64,000 nt of DNA from Bacillus nakamurai (GCF_001584325.1 NZ_LSAZ01000002.1:151011-215010), one strand, 5' to 3'. Shown: positions 1 through 12,605, counted from the stretch's first letter. Numbers and translations are program-made. Notes: generated by a model from the letters alone, not told the origin.

Positions 1-1
1 T

Positions 2-1309
2 GTCCCGATTAACCCAACGTATACACCGACAGAAATCGGCTATATGCTGAACAACGGTGATGTCAAAGCGATAGCCGCGGTGGATCAGCTGATTCCTGTA
101 TTTGAACGCCTGCACGGCTCATTACCGCTTTTGGAGCATATGATCATAAGTCAAACGACAGCGAACGCTCCGGTGACAGAAGACCCTCAATTGCGCACAA
201 AAATGACAACGTTTACACAAATGCTCCATCCTATGGAACGAAAAAGAAGTTATCCAACATTGTCCCAAGATGATACTGCCGTGATCTTATACACCTCGGG
301 GACGACAGGCAAACCGAAAGGCGCTATGCTTACCCATCAAAATCTTTTTTCCAATGCAAATGATGTCGCCGGCTATTTAGGAATGAATGAGAAAGATAAA
401 ATCGTCGCGACATTGCCGATGTTTCACGTATTTTGCTTAACCGTTTGTATGAATGCGCCTCTGATGAGCGGGGCGTGCGTATTAATTGAGCCGCAATTCA
501 GCCCGGCGTCTGTTTTTAAACTCATCAAACGGCGGCAGGCAACAATTTTTGCGGGCGTTCCGACGATGTATAACTACTTATATCAGTACGAGCACGGCAA
601 AGCAGAGGATTTTGCTTCTGTGAGACTGTGTATTTCAGGCGGTGCTTCTATGCCGGTCGCTCTTTTGCAGGCTTTTGAACAAACCTTTAAAGTAACCATT
701 TTAGAGGGGTACGGGCTTTCAGAAGCCTCTCCCGTCACTTGTTTTAATCCGTTTGACAGGGGCAGAAAACCAGGCTCGATCGGGACGAATATTTTACATG
801 TGGAAAATAAAGTCGTCGATCCGCTCGGCCGCGAACTTCCGGATCACCAAGTAGGGGAATTGATAGTAAAGGGGCCTAATGTGATGAAGGGCTACTACAA
901 AATGCCCGAGGAAACGGAGCATGCGCTAAAGGACGGCTGGCTTTACACGGGTGATTTGGCGAGACGCGACGAGGACGGTTATTTTTATATTGTCGACCGA
1001 AAAAAAGATATGATCATCGTCGGCGGATACAATGTCTATCCCCGTGAAGTGGAGGAAGTGCTGTACAGCCACGAAGAAGTGAAAGAAGCCGTCGTGATCG
1101 GCGCTCCGGACGCCAAAACGGGGGAAGCAGTGCATGCCTATATTGTGCCGGCGCGCAGTGCGCTGACAGAGCAGGACATTTTTGATTACTGTGAAAAGCA
1201 TCTGGCGAAATATAAACGCCCTGCGGCAGTTGTTTTTCTTGAAGAGATTCCTAAAAACGCGACCGGAAAGCTGCTGAGGCGAGCTGTTCGGGACATGCTT
1301 CCGAAATGA
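2..1309 (+). CDS. lcfB: Long-chain acyl-CoA ligase LcfB, 5' end outside window
   Basis: Activates long-chain fatty acids to acyl-CoA with ATP and CoA, as the entry step of beta-oxidation. The reading frame is open from base 2, so the gene starts upstream of the window; about 435 residues are visible and roughly 78 N-terminal ones are missing if it has the usual length of about 513. The adenylate-forming signature [13 protein letters not shown], the GYGLSEASP motif, and the C-terminal hinge [24 protein letters not shown] (given here only as landmarks YTGDLAR and VDRKKDMI) are all intact. The C-terminal lysine of GKLLRR, typical of acyl-CoA synthetases, is present. It is followed by a bidirectional terminator and convergent yhfM. 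Confidence 0.93.
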   Translation, partial: VPINPTYTPTEIGYMLNNGDVKAIAAVDQLIPVFERLHGSLPLLEHMIISQTTANAPVTEDPQLRTKMTTFTQMLHPMERKRSYPTLSQDDTAVILYTSGTTGKPKGAMLTHQNLFSNANDVAGYLGMNEKDKIVATLPMFHVFCLTVCMNAPLMSGACVLIEPQFSPASVFKLIKRRQATIFAGVPTMYNYLYQYEHGKAEDFASVRLCISGGASMPVALLQAFEQTFKVTILEGYGLSEASPVTCFNPFDRGRKPGSIGTNILHVENKVVDPLGRELPDHQVGELIVKGPNVMKGYYKMPEETEHALKDGWLYTGDLARRDEDGYFYIVDRKKDMIIVGGYNVYPREVEEVLYSHEEVKEAVVIGAPDAKTGEAVHAYIVPARSALTEQDIFDYCEKHLAKYKRPAAVVFLEEIPKNATGKLLRRAVRDMLPK

Positions 1310-1315
1310 ACCCGA

Positions 1316-1345
1316 AAAAGCGAAGCCGCCCAAGGCTTCGCTTTT
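1316..1345. terminator. Bidirectional terminator between lcfB and yhfM
   Basis: Inverted repeat AAAAGCGAAGCC / GGCTTCGCTTTT with a six-base loop. It has A-runs and T-runs on both sides, so it can end both converging genes. Confidence 0.85.
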
Positions 1346-1358
1346 CAAGTGTATAACG

Positions 1359-1754
1359 TCAGCTCTTCGATTCTTCTTTAATGATGCTTTGCAAAAGCTT
1401 CGTATCATGGCGATTCAGCCTGTAATACGTATCTTTATGTTTGTACATCATATGCTGTTGGCCATCGAGCCACATGCTGAATGAATCAAACCGATCTTCA
1501 TGGTATTTAATGGTTGCATCGTAATCAGGCGATACACTTTTGGCCAGTTTTACTTGTTTTCCTTGATTCAAGATATCGAGCATATCCTTTACATTCTGTC
1601 TGTTTTTAATTTTCGTTTTTTCATTTCCGTGCGCAGACAAAATAATAAGATCTGCGTTGCTTGAAGGGAATACATCGCCGGTACGGCTGTATACATAGAA
1701 AAAAGTAATGACCAATAGGGCGATCACTGCGATAGATCCGATTATTTTTTTCAT
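1359..1754 (-). CDS. yhfM: Small membrane-anchored protein YhfM
   Basis: Function unknown. The 131-residue product has one N-terminal hydrophobic segment (about residues 3-22, KKIIGSIAVIALLVITFFYV) followed by a hydrophilic extracytoplasmic domain, so it is either membrane-anchored or secreted. A longer frame begins six codons upstream, but GGAGTG sits at proper distance only from the ATGAAA start chosen here, and the resulting length fits B. subtilis YhfM. It lies alone between two convergent or divergent neighbours. Identification is by position and general sequence character, and I see no catalytic motif. Confidence 0.75.
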   Translation of the reverse strand: MKKIIGSIAVIALLVITFFYVYSRTGDVFPSSNADLIILSAHGNEKTKIKNRQNVKDMLDILNQGKQVKLAKSVSPDYDATIKYHEDRFDSFSMWLDGQQHMMYKHKDTYYRLNRHDTKLLQSIIKEESKS

Positions 1755-1908
1755 ATTCATCACTCCAGCCATTAGTCTTTCCCGCTTCCTGATGTTCCAT
1801 TCTTCCCTGTTGTGAAAAGATTAACATCCGCCAGAGGGCTTGGTTCTAATTATTTGCATTTATGCTTACAATAGAAGTAAGTATTTCAGGGTAAGGAGGG
1901 AGACTTCC

Positions 1909-3159
1909 ATGCGCAAATGGATAGCGGCAGCGGGTCTTGCCTATGTGCTGTACGGCCTTTTTTTCTATTGGTATTTCTTTATGACAGGGGACTCTGCTGT
2001 CCCGGAGGCTGTAAAGGGAACGGAAGCAGACCCGGCGTCGTTTATGAGCCCGGGCAAATTGGCAGCCGCTGAGAATTTTTCAAACGTGAAGGATTTTTTA
2101 TTTTTCATCGGAGTTCCTTTTGATTGGTTTTTATTTTTTCTGCTCCTCATCACAGGACTTGCTAAAAAAATAAAGCAATGGCTGGAAACAGCCGTGCGTT
2201 TTCGGGTGCTGCAAATCGTAAGCTTTGTGTTTGTGCTTTCTCTTATCGTCACGGCGGCTTCGCTTCCATTAGAGTGGATCGGTTACCGTGTTTCGCTTGC
2301 TTATCATATCTCCACGCAAACAACCGCAAGCTGGGTGAGGGACCACGTCATTAATTTTTGGATCAGTTTTCCGCTGTTTGCGCTGTGTGTGCTTGTGTTT
2401 TACTGGCTGATCACGAAGCGTACAAAAAGATGGTGGTTTTACGCATGGTGCCTGACCGTGCCGTTTACCCTGTTTTTGTTTTTCTTGCAGCCGGTTGTCA
2501 TTGATCCTTTGTATAATGACTTTTACACGCTTAAGGATAAGGAGCTGGAAAGCAAAATTTTATCGCTTGCCGATAAGGCGGATATTCCGGCAAATCACGT
2601 TTACGAGGTAAATATGTCTGAAAAAACAAACGCGCTTAACGCGTATGTGACGGGCATCGGCTCTAATAAGCGGATTGTTCTGTGGGATACGACCCTTCAA
2701 AAATTGAAGGATCAGGAGATTCTGTTCATCATGGGTCATGAGATGGGGCACTATGTTATGAAGCATGTATACATCGGGCTTGCCGGTTACTTGCTCCTGT
2801 CATTGGCGGGTTTATATATCATTGACAAGCTGTTTAAATGGCTGTCTTTGTCCTTCGGCCGAATGTTTCACATCAAAGGCACGGGGGATTTGGCCGCTCT
2901 TCCGCTTTTATTGCTGATCATTTCCGTTCTCAGCTTTGCATCTGATCCTCTGACAAATGCCGTTTCCCGTTATCAGGAAAACGCCGCTGATCGTTACGGG
3001 ATTGAGCTGACCGGAGACAGGGAAGCCGCCGTGCAGACGTTTCAGGACTTGGCCGTTAACGGACTGAGCCGCGTCAATCCGCCGATTCTTGTCAAAGTAT
3101 TCAGAGGAAGCCATCCGTCTATTATGGAACGGATTGAACATGCGGAGGAGGAAAAATAA
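1909..3159 (+). CDS. yhfN: M48-family membrane zinc metalloprotease YhfN
   Basis: Integral membrane endopeptidase of the HtpX/CAAX-prenyl-protease-like M48 family. The zinc-binding motif HEMGH lies at residues 277-281, between transmembrane helices. A downstream ENAADRYG segment supplies the usual third ligand region. At least five hydrophobic segments are visible in the N-terminal half and after the active site. The start is the ATG preceded by AAGGAGGGAG; the upstream in-frame start would put 23 unsupported residues on the front. It is 416 residues long, close to the B. subtilis protein. Natural substrates are not known to me. It ends in a terminator shared with aprE. Confidence 0.9.
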   Translation: MRKWIAAAGLAYVLYGLFFYWYFFMTGDSAVPEAVKGTEADPASFMSPGKLAAAENFSNVKDFLFFIGVPFDWFLFFLLLITGLAKKIKQWLETAVRFRVLQIVSFVFVLSLIVTAASLPLEWIGYRVSLAYHISTQTTASWVRDHVINFWISFPLFALCVLVFYWLITKRTKRWWFYAWCLTVPFTLFLFFLQPVVIDPLYNDFYTLKDKELESKILSLADKADIPANHVYEVNMSEKTNALNAYVTGIGSNKRIVLWDTTLQKLKDQEILFIMGHEMGHYVMKHVYIGLAGYLLLSLAGLYIIDKLFKWLSLSFGRMFHIKGTGDLAALPLLLLIISVLSFASDPLTNAVSRYQENAADRYGIELTGDREAAVQTFQDLAVNGLSRVNPPILVKVFRGSHPSIMERIEHAEEEK

Positions 3160-3160
3160 T

Positions 3161-3198
3161 AAAAAAAAACGGCGGGAGTCTTTCCCCGCCGTTTTTTT
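3161..3198. terminator. Bidirectional terminator between yhfN and aprE
   Basis: GC-rich stem GGCGGG / CCCGCC flanked by a long A-run on the left and a seven-T run on the right. It ends yhfN on the plus strand and aprE on the minus strand. Confidence 0.9.
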
Positions 3199-3203
3199 GT
3201 GTT

Positions 3204-4355
<1,152 letters not shown>

Positions 4356-4378
4356 TTATCCTCTCCCTTTTCTAATTT

Positions 4379-4410
4379 ACAGAATAATCAATAGACACAG
4401 ACTATTCTGT
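4379..4410 (-). promoter_or_regulatory. 5' mRNA stem-loop of the aprE leader
   Basis: In the aprE transcript, ACAGAAUAGUC can pair with GAUUAUUCUGU over 11 base pairs (one G-U) around a 10-base loop. The hairpin falls exactly at the predicted transcript start. In B. subtilis a hairpin at this place is known to stabilise aprE mRNA, and I infer the same role here. Confidence 0.75.
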
Positions 4411-4416
4411 GGATTA

Positions 4417-4445
4417 ATTGTATAGTATGGAATAATATTTTAGTA
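4417..4445 (-). promoter_or_regulatory. SigA promoter of aprE
   Basis: Read on the minus strand: TACTAA (-35), 17-base spacer, TACAAT (-10). The weak -35 TACTAA is characteristic of aprE promoters and fits their need for activation or relief of repression. The start point would be about base 4410. Confidence 0.85.
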
Positions 4446-4770
4446 GACCCAATTTTTTTCAGAAGCATTTTTTCCTATTTAGGTATATCATCTCTCTTTA
4501 TTTCAATAGGAACACGAAATATTTAAATTTTAATGGAAAAAACCGATGGATGGACATGTGTAAATAAGCACAGGAATATGCGTCACTCTGTTTACTAGGA
4601 AAAATGATTCGTTTCCTTTTTGGGGGGCGATTTCAAAAACGGGAGAAATGTCACCTTTTGTTGAATGAACTTTGCAGATGGGGGGAGGGAAGCTAAGACG
4701 CGGGCTTTATTCACAATAGAAAAGACTGTCGAAGGTTTTACGGAGAGAATAGGAGAAACCATTTTATAAA
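4446..4770. other. AT-rich upstream region of aprE, no gene seen
   Basis: About 325 bases without a credible coding region; the longer open frames here lack ribosome sites and family resemblance. The position corresponds to the extended aprE control region that binds ScoC, SinR, AbrB and DegU in B. subtilis. I could not point to individual sites with confidence. Confidence 0.5.
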
Positions 4771-4775
4771 AATAA

Positions 4776-4795
4776 TGATAATGATTATCATTATC
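4776..4795. promoter_or_regulatory. Fur box upstream of yhfQ
   Basis: GATAATGATTATCATTATC is a 19-base palindrome that differs from the classical Fur consensus only at the centre base. It contains a perfect Bacillus 7-1-7 box, TGATAATGATTATCA. A TATAAT -10 element lies at 4824-4829, so Fur bound here would cover the -35 region of the yhfQ promoter. Confidence 0.92.
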
Positions 4796-4864
4796 ATCAT
4801 CATTATTTTTATGTATACAATGGTATAATATGCGGAAAAAAGAAATAAGCGGGAGAGGCTGCGT

Positions 4865-5791
4865 ATGAAAACAACAGTCGGTGTTCTTATGATTTCCATG
4901 TTTATCTTGCTGCTGTCTGCATGCTCGCTTGGCAAACAAGGTCATCAAGTCACCGTCAAGCATGATTTGGGGACTGCACATATGTCGGCACATCCAAAAC
5001 GGGTGGTTGTACTGGAGGTCGGCTTTATTGACGCGCTGCTTGACCTCGGCATAAAACCGGCCGGAGCGGCAGATGACAATAAACCGAAGCAGCTGATCAA
5101 TCAAAACGTGTTGAAAAAAATGGACGGCTATACGTCCGTCGGGACCCGGTCACAGCCGAGTCTGGAAAAAATCGCCGCATTAAAACCTGATTTGATCATT
5201 GCCGATACGAGCCGGCATAAGGGAATATATGATCAGCTGAAGAAAATCGCCCCGACAATCGCTTTTAAAAATGCCGATGCGGATTATCAGGATACTGTCG
5301 ATGCCTCGCTGACGATTGCAAAAGCGGTCGGAAAAGAGGGCATAATGGAGGAAAAATTGACGGCTCAAGAGGAAAAGCTGAATAAAGTAAAGAGAAAGCT
5401 GGATGCTGAGGGTCAATCAATTTTATTAATCGAAACCACAAATGACGTCATGACGGCGAGGGAGGATCAATTCTTCACATCCCGGCTGTTGACGCTCGCC
5501 GGTTATACGTATGCGATCGGAACAACAGGCGGCGAATCGAGCGGCGGAGCAACTGCCAATAAGAAGTTAACGCTGAAGCAGCTTTTGCAAATCAACCCCG
5601 ATTACATCGTGCTTATGAGCGGGAAGACAGATAAAACGTTTGAAAACAAACCGTTGTGGAAGCAGCTGTCCGCGGTGAAAAACGGGCACGTTTATCACGC
5701 CGGCAGAAAGGAGTGGTCGCTTCGCCGAAGTGTTGACGGAGCGGACGCTATTTTAGATGATCTTGAAAAAAATATGGTTCCGTCCAAATGA
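4865..5791 (+). CDS. yhfQ: Iron(III)-siderophore/citrate-binding lipoprotein YhfQ
   Basis: Substrate-binding component of a ferric-chelate ABC transporter, anchored on the outside of the membrane. The N-terminus is a lipoprotein signal with lipobox LLSAC (Cys20). The rest has the helical-backbone periplasmic-binding fold of the FecB/FhuD class (VVVLEVGFIDALLDLG, KPDLIIAD, NPDYIVLMSG). No permease or ATPase genes are adjacent, so it must share a transporter encoded elsewhere. The perfect Fur box just upstream shows iron-dependent repression. B. subtilis has yhfO and yhfP between aprE and this gene; both are absent here. Confidence 0.9.
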   Translation: MKTTVGVLMISMFILLLSACSLGKQGHQVTVKHDLGTAHMSAHPKRVVVLEVGFIDALLDLGIKPAGAADDNKPKQLINQNVLKKMDGYTSVGTRSQPSLEKIAALKPDLIIADTSRHKGIYDQLKKIAPTIAFKNADADYQDTVDASLTIAKAVGKEGIMEEKLTAQEEKLNKVKRKLDAEGQSILLIETTNDVMTAREDQFFTSRLLTLAGYTYAIGTTGGESSGGATANKKLTLKQLLQINPDYIVLMSGKTDKTFENKPLWKQLSAVKNGHVYHAGRKEWSLRRSVDGADAILDDLEKNMVPSK

Positions 5792-5823
5792 AAAAGCCCA
5801 AAACGGGAAGTTTTGGGCTTTTC
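5792..5823. terminator. Bidirectional terminator between yhfQ and yhfR
   Basis: Stem AAAAGCCCAAAAC / TTTTGGGCTTTT with a short loop, immediately after the yhfQ stop codon and before the end of yhfR. Confidence 0.88.
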
Positions 5824-5824
5824 G

Positions 5825-6400
5825 TTATTGCGCCGACAAATGTCTGCTTACATTATAATCTTTGACGTGCCACTTATTCTCGATCCACTGAATATTGCTC
5901 AGGCACGCATTGACAAGCTTTGCGTTTTGTATGTCGATGTCTCCGCCTGAAATGGCTGACAACAGGGCGTGAATGGCTGCGCCGTGGGCGACGACCAGCA
6001 CTTTTTTTTCGGGGAATTGCTGCTGCACCTTCACTAAACCGGCCATCATCCTGTCTGTCAGTTCCTCGTCGGTTTCCATGTTCGGGTAGTTTTTATCGGG
6101 ATAGCGTTTTGACCGTTCCGGTAAAGACATTCCCTCCGCATCACCGTAGCTCCGTTCCTTGAAGTCTTCCATTTCGACGATCGGGAGGTTCAAAAAGCTG
6201 TTAATGATGTCGGCTGTTTTTCTGGCTCTTTTCATCGGGCTCGATACAATGACATCCCATGAAAAATCTTTCAAGTACTCTCCGGTTTCTTTTGCTTGGC
6301 GCTCTCCCGTCGCATTTAACGGAATATCCGTTTTGCCTTGCAGCTTTTTCTGGGCGTTCCAATCGGTCTCTCCATGTCTTACTAAACAAACGGCTGTCAT
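5825..6400 (-). CDS. yhfR: Histidine phosphatase, phosphoglycerate-mutase family (PhoE-like)
   Basis: Cofactor-independent broad-specificity phosphatase of the dPGM-like histidine phosphatase family. The RHGETDWN motif near residue 8 carries the phosphorylated histidine, SSPMKRARKTADI is the second conserved segment, and VAHGAAIHAL carries the second catalytic histidine. Length (191 residues) matches YhfR, whose Geobacillus homologue PhoE was shown to be a promiscuous phosphatase. A clear AAAGGAG precedes the ATG. Physiological substrate unknown. Confidence 0.9.
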   Translation of the reverse strand: MTAVCLVRHGETDWNAQKKLQGKTDIPLNATGERQAKETGEYLKDFSWDVIVSSPMKRARKTADIINSFLNLPIVEMEDFKERSYGDAEGMSLPERSKRYPDKNYPNMETDEELTDRMMAGLVKVQQQFPEKKVLVVAHGAAIHALLSAISGGDIDIQNAKLVNACLSNIQWIENKWHVKDYNVSRHLSAQ

Positions 6401-6453
6401 AATATCTCCTTTCCGATCTTTGTTTTTAATAGATATAGTCTATTATACTGCCG

Positions 6454-7545
6454 TTATGCAAGCACTTCAAAGAGAAGCGCCAAACCGATGCCGCCTCCGC
6501 TGCCGATCGCTGCTGCGGCATAGCGGTCGTCCGGCCGTCTTTCCGCTTCATAAAAAAGCCTTGTGACAAGCGCCGCCCCTGAAGCTCCGTACGGATGTCC
6601 GATTGACAGAGCGCCGCCCCGGACGTTTATTTTGGAATAAGGCACCTTGAGCTCCTGTGAAGAAACGCATATTTTCACTGCAAACGCCTCGTTTATTTCG
6701 TACATATCAATATCATCCGGTGACAGGCTGTGCTCGTTCAGCAGCTTTTTTATCGCGTAAACTGGAGCCGCTGAAGGGAAATTCGGATGGACGCCGCTCA
6801 CGGCGCTCCCGGCAAAGCGCAATCTCGGCTTTAATCCGAGTGCCCGCGCCTTTTGTTCTTCCATAACGCAAAGTGCCGCGGCGCCGTCAGAAATCCCGCA
6901 GCTGTTAGCGGCGGTTACGGTGCCGCCGGACAGAAACACGGGTTTGGCGCGGGAAATGAGAGCCTCCATGTTCCGTTTTTTTATCATATTTTCGTCAACG
7001 GCGAATCCGTTATAGGGCAGGATCTCCTCATGGTACAAGCCGTCTTCCTTTGCTTTTACGCTTCGTTTATAACTGAGGAGGGCATACTCGTCCTGCATCT
7101 CTCTCGTCACTGAATAGGCCTCGGCCGTGTATTCGGCGGCTATCCCCATATCGGGGTCGCCGATATGCTCAGGAGAAAAACGAGCACGTGAAGAAAAGGG
7201 GGAGCGGCTGCTGCTTTCCGCTCCTCCTGCGATATACATGCTTCCTGCGCCCGCTTTCACAAAATGGCAGGCGATTCTCACCGCTTCGAGCCCTGAACCG
7301 CATTGTCTGTCAACGGTCGTGCCGGAAACGTTTAAAGGGAGTCCGGCTTTTAAGGCTGACAGGCGGGCGAGATTTCCTCCGCGTCCCGTCGCGTTTCCGA
7401 AAATGACTTCATCAATGTGCCCGGGCGCCGCTTGGCTGAGATGGCGGATCAGCGGCGCCGCTAAATCTTCAGGAAGGCAGTCTTTCAGCAGTCCGTTTTT
7501 CTGTGCGAAAATCGTTCGTTTCGCATCTGTAATTACAGCTTCCAT
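6454..7545 (-). CDS. yhfS: Thiolase-family acyl-CoA acyltransferase YhfS
   Basis: Annotated in relatives as acetyl-CoA acetyltransferase. The nucleophilic cysteine (DRQCGSGLEAV) and the histidine of GHPYGASGAAL are present. The second catalytic cysteine of the C-terminal C-x-G-GG motif is not: the segment reads AAIGSGGGIGLALL, with Gly in the Cys position. The protein is also short (363 residues against about 390). Condensing activity is therefore doubtful. I chose the ATG with AAAGGA nine bases upstream; it overlaps the end of yhfT by 13 bases, showing translational coupling. It is the third gene of the BirA-controlled bioY-yhfT-yhfS unit. Confidence 0.88.
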   Translation of the reverse strand: MEAVITDAKRTIFAQKNGLLKDCLPEDLAAPLIRHLSQAAPGHIDEVIFGNATGRGGNLARLSALKAGLPLNVSGTTVDRQCGSGLEAVRIACHFVKAGAGSMYIAGGAESSSRSPFSSRARFSPEHIGDPDMGIAAEYTAEAYSVTREMQDEYALLSYKRSVKAKEDGLYHEEILPYNGFAVDENMIKKRNMEALISRAKPVFLSGGTVTAANSCGISDGAAALCVMEEQKARALGLKPRLRFAGSAVSGVHPNFPSAAPVYAIKKLLNEHSLSPDDIDMYEINEAFAVKICVSSQELKVPYSKINVRGGALSIGHPYGASGAALVTRLFYEAERRPDDRYAAAAIGSGGGIGLALLFEVLA

Positions 7546-8975
7546 TCCATCATATCCTTTGCCCATTGTGTGATGGCGGCACGGGCGATTTTACCGCCCG
7601 CGGTTTCCGGTATGTTCTCTGTATACAGCCATCTTTTAGGAACTTTATATGCGGACAGCTTTTCTCTGCATTGCTTTTTCAGTTCCTTTACTCCGGCGTT
7701 TCCGTCGATCACCGCCACGGCGATTTTGCCCCAATAATCATCGGGAACGCCGACGACAGCTGCCTTCCTCACCCCGGGGCAGGCATTCAGCACCCGTTCA
7801 ATTTCTTCCGGAAATACATTCAGCCCGCCGTATACGATCATACCGTTTTCTCTTCCCGCCACATAAAGAAAGCCTTCCTCGTCGACATATCCCATATCAT
7901 CAACCGTCATCCACCCGGAAACATCAGGCTTAAGGCCGTTTATGTACCCTGAAAACCGCATGGGGCTGTTCACGAAAATCTTACCGGTTTCACCCGGGCG
8001 GCAGCGCTCTCCATCCGGCCGGCGGATTTCGATCCGGACATTTTGAAACGGACGGCCCGCCGCGTCTGGCTTTCGGACGCTGTCTTCTGGTGAAAGCAGC
8101 GCCACAAAACTCAGCTCTGACGTTCCGTAGAAATCATATAACAAAAGGCGGGGATAGCGGGCTGTCAGGGCTTGTTTAGCCGGAGCCGGCCAGTCCGCGC
8201 CCGAAGAAATCAGTTTGAGCGCTTTGTCGGGAAACGCCTCTATCGACATCAAGGCATCGGTCATCGTTGGCACAGTATAGAGAACGTCAGCTTGTGCCAG
8301 CCTGTTTTTTATCTCGGCCGGATTGAATTTCTTTTGGAGCATCACGGTTCCGCCGAGAAACAGCGTACTGACAGCACCGTACAAAAAGTGTGACGAACGC
8401 AGCGTACCCGGTATCAGCACGTTATCTTGCGGAGAAATACGAAAATCACGTTTCGTGCAAGAAAAGCTCTCCAGCCATGAACGGTGAGAGCGGGTGAAGG
8501 CTTTCGGCTTCCCTGCAGACCCGGAGGTAAAGCCCGTGTAAAAGGCCCGTTCTCCGCTGACGGGATGCATCGATGAAGCAGTCTCGGCATCAATAAAAGA
8601 CTTACACTCTTCCCACAGCACAACAGGTGTCATGATGCCGGCGAGCCTTCCGTATAACGATGAGTCTGTAATGACCAGATCGGCTCGGCTTATGAACAGA
8701 TGATCCTCGCACTCGGCCGCTGTCCAGCGGGGATCTAACGGAATTGCCGTGCAGCCGGCATGCGCAGCTCCGGCAAACAGTTGTAAAAACGGGATCCCGT
8801 TCGGCAATAAAATCGCTATGTTTTCCGGTTTATTTTCCAGGCTGTGCAGCCAGTTCGCCGTTTGATTCACAAGTCTGTTCCACTTTTGATATGTGAGCTG
8901 TTCTGTTTCTGTCTGGATCGCGATGTGTTCCGGCGTGCACCCGGCGATCGCTGAATAGGCGGATGTAATAAGCAT
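7533..8975 (-). CDS. yhfT: Acyl-CoA (adenylate-forming) ligase YhfT
   Basis: Member of the acyl-AMP-forming synthetase family, 480 residues. Visible motifs are YTGFTSGSAGKPKAF (phosphate loop, slightly divergent), LYDFYGTSE (A5), VDDMGYVDEEGFLYVAGR (hinge) and a C-terminal GGKIAR with the catalytic lysine. The start is the ATG preceded by AAAGGAAG; an upstream frame adds 45 residues from inside bioY and is not credible. It begins two bases from the bioY stop. Its place behind a biotin-importer gene under BirA suggests a substrate connected with biotin or pimelate metabolism, which is inference. Confidence 0.88.
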   Translation of the reverse strand: MLITSAYSAIAGCTPEHIAIQTETEQLTYQKWNRLVNQTANWLHSLENKPENIAILLPNGIPFLQLFAGAAHAGCTAIPLDPRWTAAECEDHLFISRADLVITDSSLYGRLAGIMTPVVLWEECKSFIDAETASSMHPVSGERAFYTGFTSGSAGKPKAFTRSHRSWLESFSCTKRDFRISPQDNVLIPGTLRSSHFLYGAVSTLFLGGTVMLQKKFNPAEIKNRLAQADVLYTVPTMTDALMSIEAFPDKALKLISSGADWPAPAKQALTARYPRLLLYDFYGTSELSFVALLSPEDSVRKPDAAGRPFQNVRIEIRRPDGERCRPGETGKIFVNSPMRFSGYINGLKPDVSGWMTVDDMGYVDEEGFLYVAGRENGMIVYGGLNVFPEEIERVLNACPGVRKAAVVGVPDDYWGKIAVAVIDGNAGVKELKKQCREKLSAYKVPKRWLYTENIPETAGGKIARAAITQWAKDMMEWKL

Positions 8976-8977
8976 AT

Positions 8978-9538
8978 TCAGCTTCCTTTCGTGTAAAGCA
9001 GCTGCGATACTTGCAGCGTTTTTCTGATTCTGACGGCTGCAAACGAGGCCGCGGCGGCTTTCAGCAAATCTCCGGGCACGTACACAAGGCTGAGCTTGGC
9101 GGCAGTCCATATATCAATGTGCATCATTGCCGCCTGAACGGGGACGCCGATTACATACAAAAGCAGCACGCCGAACAAAAACTGCCTGATAAACAAGCGG
9201 GGGACGGAAACAGCGCGAAGGCTTTGAATACTAATGCTGAGCAGCAGCGCAGCCAGCGGATATGACAAGAGATACCCTGCACTCGGGCCGAAAAATACAC
9301 CGAATCCGCCTCTTCCGCCGGAGAGCAGAGGTGCTCCGAAGGCTACGAGCAGCAGAAACAGCAATTGGCTTAAAAAAGCGGCTTTCGGTTTTAATATGCT
9401 TCCGGATAAGAGCACGCCGACCGTCTGGAGTGTGATCGGAACGGGCGTAAAGGATAGGAAAAGGGGCGGGATCAATCCCAATACTCCCATAATGGCTGTA
9501 AACACAGCGATATGCATCATTTCTGTTAATTTCATCAT
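8978..9538 (-). CDS. bioY: Biotin transporter BioY (S component)
   Basis: Small integral membrane protein (186 residues) with six hydrophobic segments that captures biotin, either alone or with a shared ECF energy module. The BioY signature is visible: an early PVPITLQT segment and the GGRGGFGVFFGPSAGY loop. The ribosome site GGAGGAAAG precedes the ATG. It is called yhfU in B. subtilis. It is first in an operon with yhfT and yhfS, and a BirA operator overlaps its promoter. Confidence 0.93.
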   Translation of the reverse strand: MMKLTEMMHIAVFTAIMGVLGLIPPLFLSFTPVPITLQTVGVLLSGSILKPKAAFLSQLLFLLLVAFGAPLLSGGRGGFGVFFGPSAGYLLSYPLAALLLSISIQSLRAVSVPRLFIRQFLFGVLLLYVIGVPVQAAMMHIDIWTAAKLSLVYVPGDLLKAAAASFAAVRIRKTLQVSQLLYTKGS

Positions 9539-9569
9539 TCTTTCCTCCAGCTTTATAAAATATGTTTAT

Positions 9570-9624
9570 ACAATAAAGCGAGTCTATTTATATGTCAACT
9601 TTATTTTATTATTAGTTAACATTA
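9570..9624 (-). promoter_or_regulatory. bioY promoter with BirA (biotin repressor) operator
   Basis: On the minus strand TTGACA (9593-9598) is followed after 17 bases by TATTGT (9570-9575). The plus-strand text TATGTCAAC-N15-GTTAACATTA (9591-9624) matches the Gram-positive BirA operator, two GTTAAC-type half-sites 15 bases apart. The -35 hexamer lies inside the operator, so biotin-loaded BirA would block the promoter directly. Confidence 0.88.
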
Positions 9625-9656
9625 AAAAGACCAGCCTTGATAAAAAAGGCTGGTCT
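9621..9656 (-). terminator. Terminator of hemAT
   Basis: Stem AGACCAGCCTT / AAGGCTGGTCT with a seven-base loop. In the hemAT direction it is followed by a TTTTT run. Confidence 0.85.
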
Positions 9657-9664
9657 GTCTATTT

Positions 9665-12605
<2,941 letters not shown>

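Noticed and set aside
4771..4812. ATAATGAT/ATCATTAT tract seen first as a simple repeat
   Set aside because: It is better explained as overlapping Fur 7-1-7 boxes at the yhfQ promoter than as a microsatellite.
4595..5104. 169-codon minus-strand frame upstream of aprE overlapping the start of yhfQ
   Set aside because: Low-complexity translation of the Fur-box region (His/Asp/Tyr-rich) and antisense of yhfQ. No ribosome site; not a gene.
8978..9110. 45-residue N-terminal extension of YhfT
   Set aside because: The extension overlaps bioY and lacks a ribosome site. AAAGGAAG supports the start at 8975.
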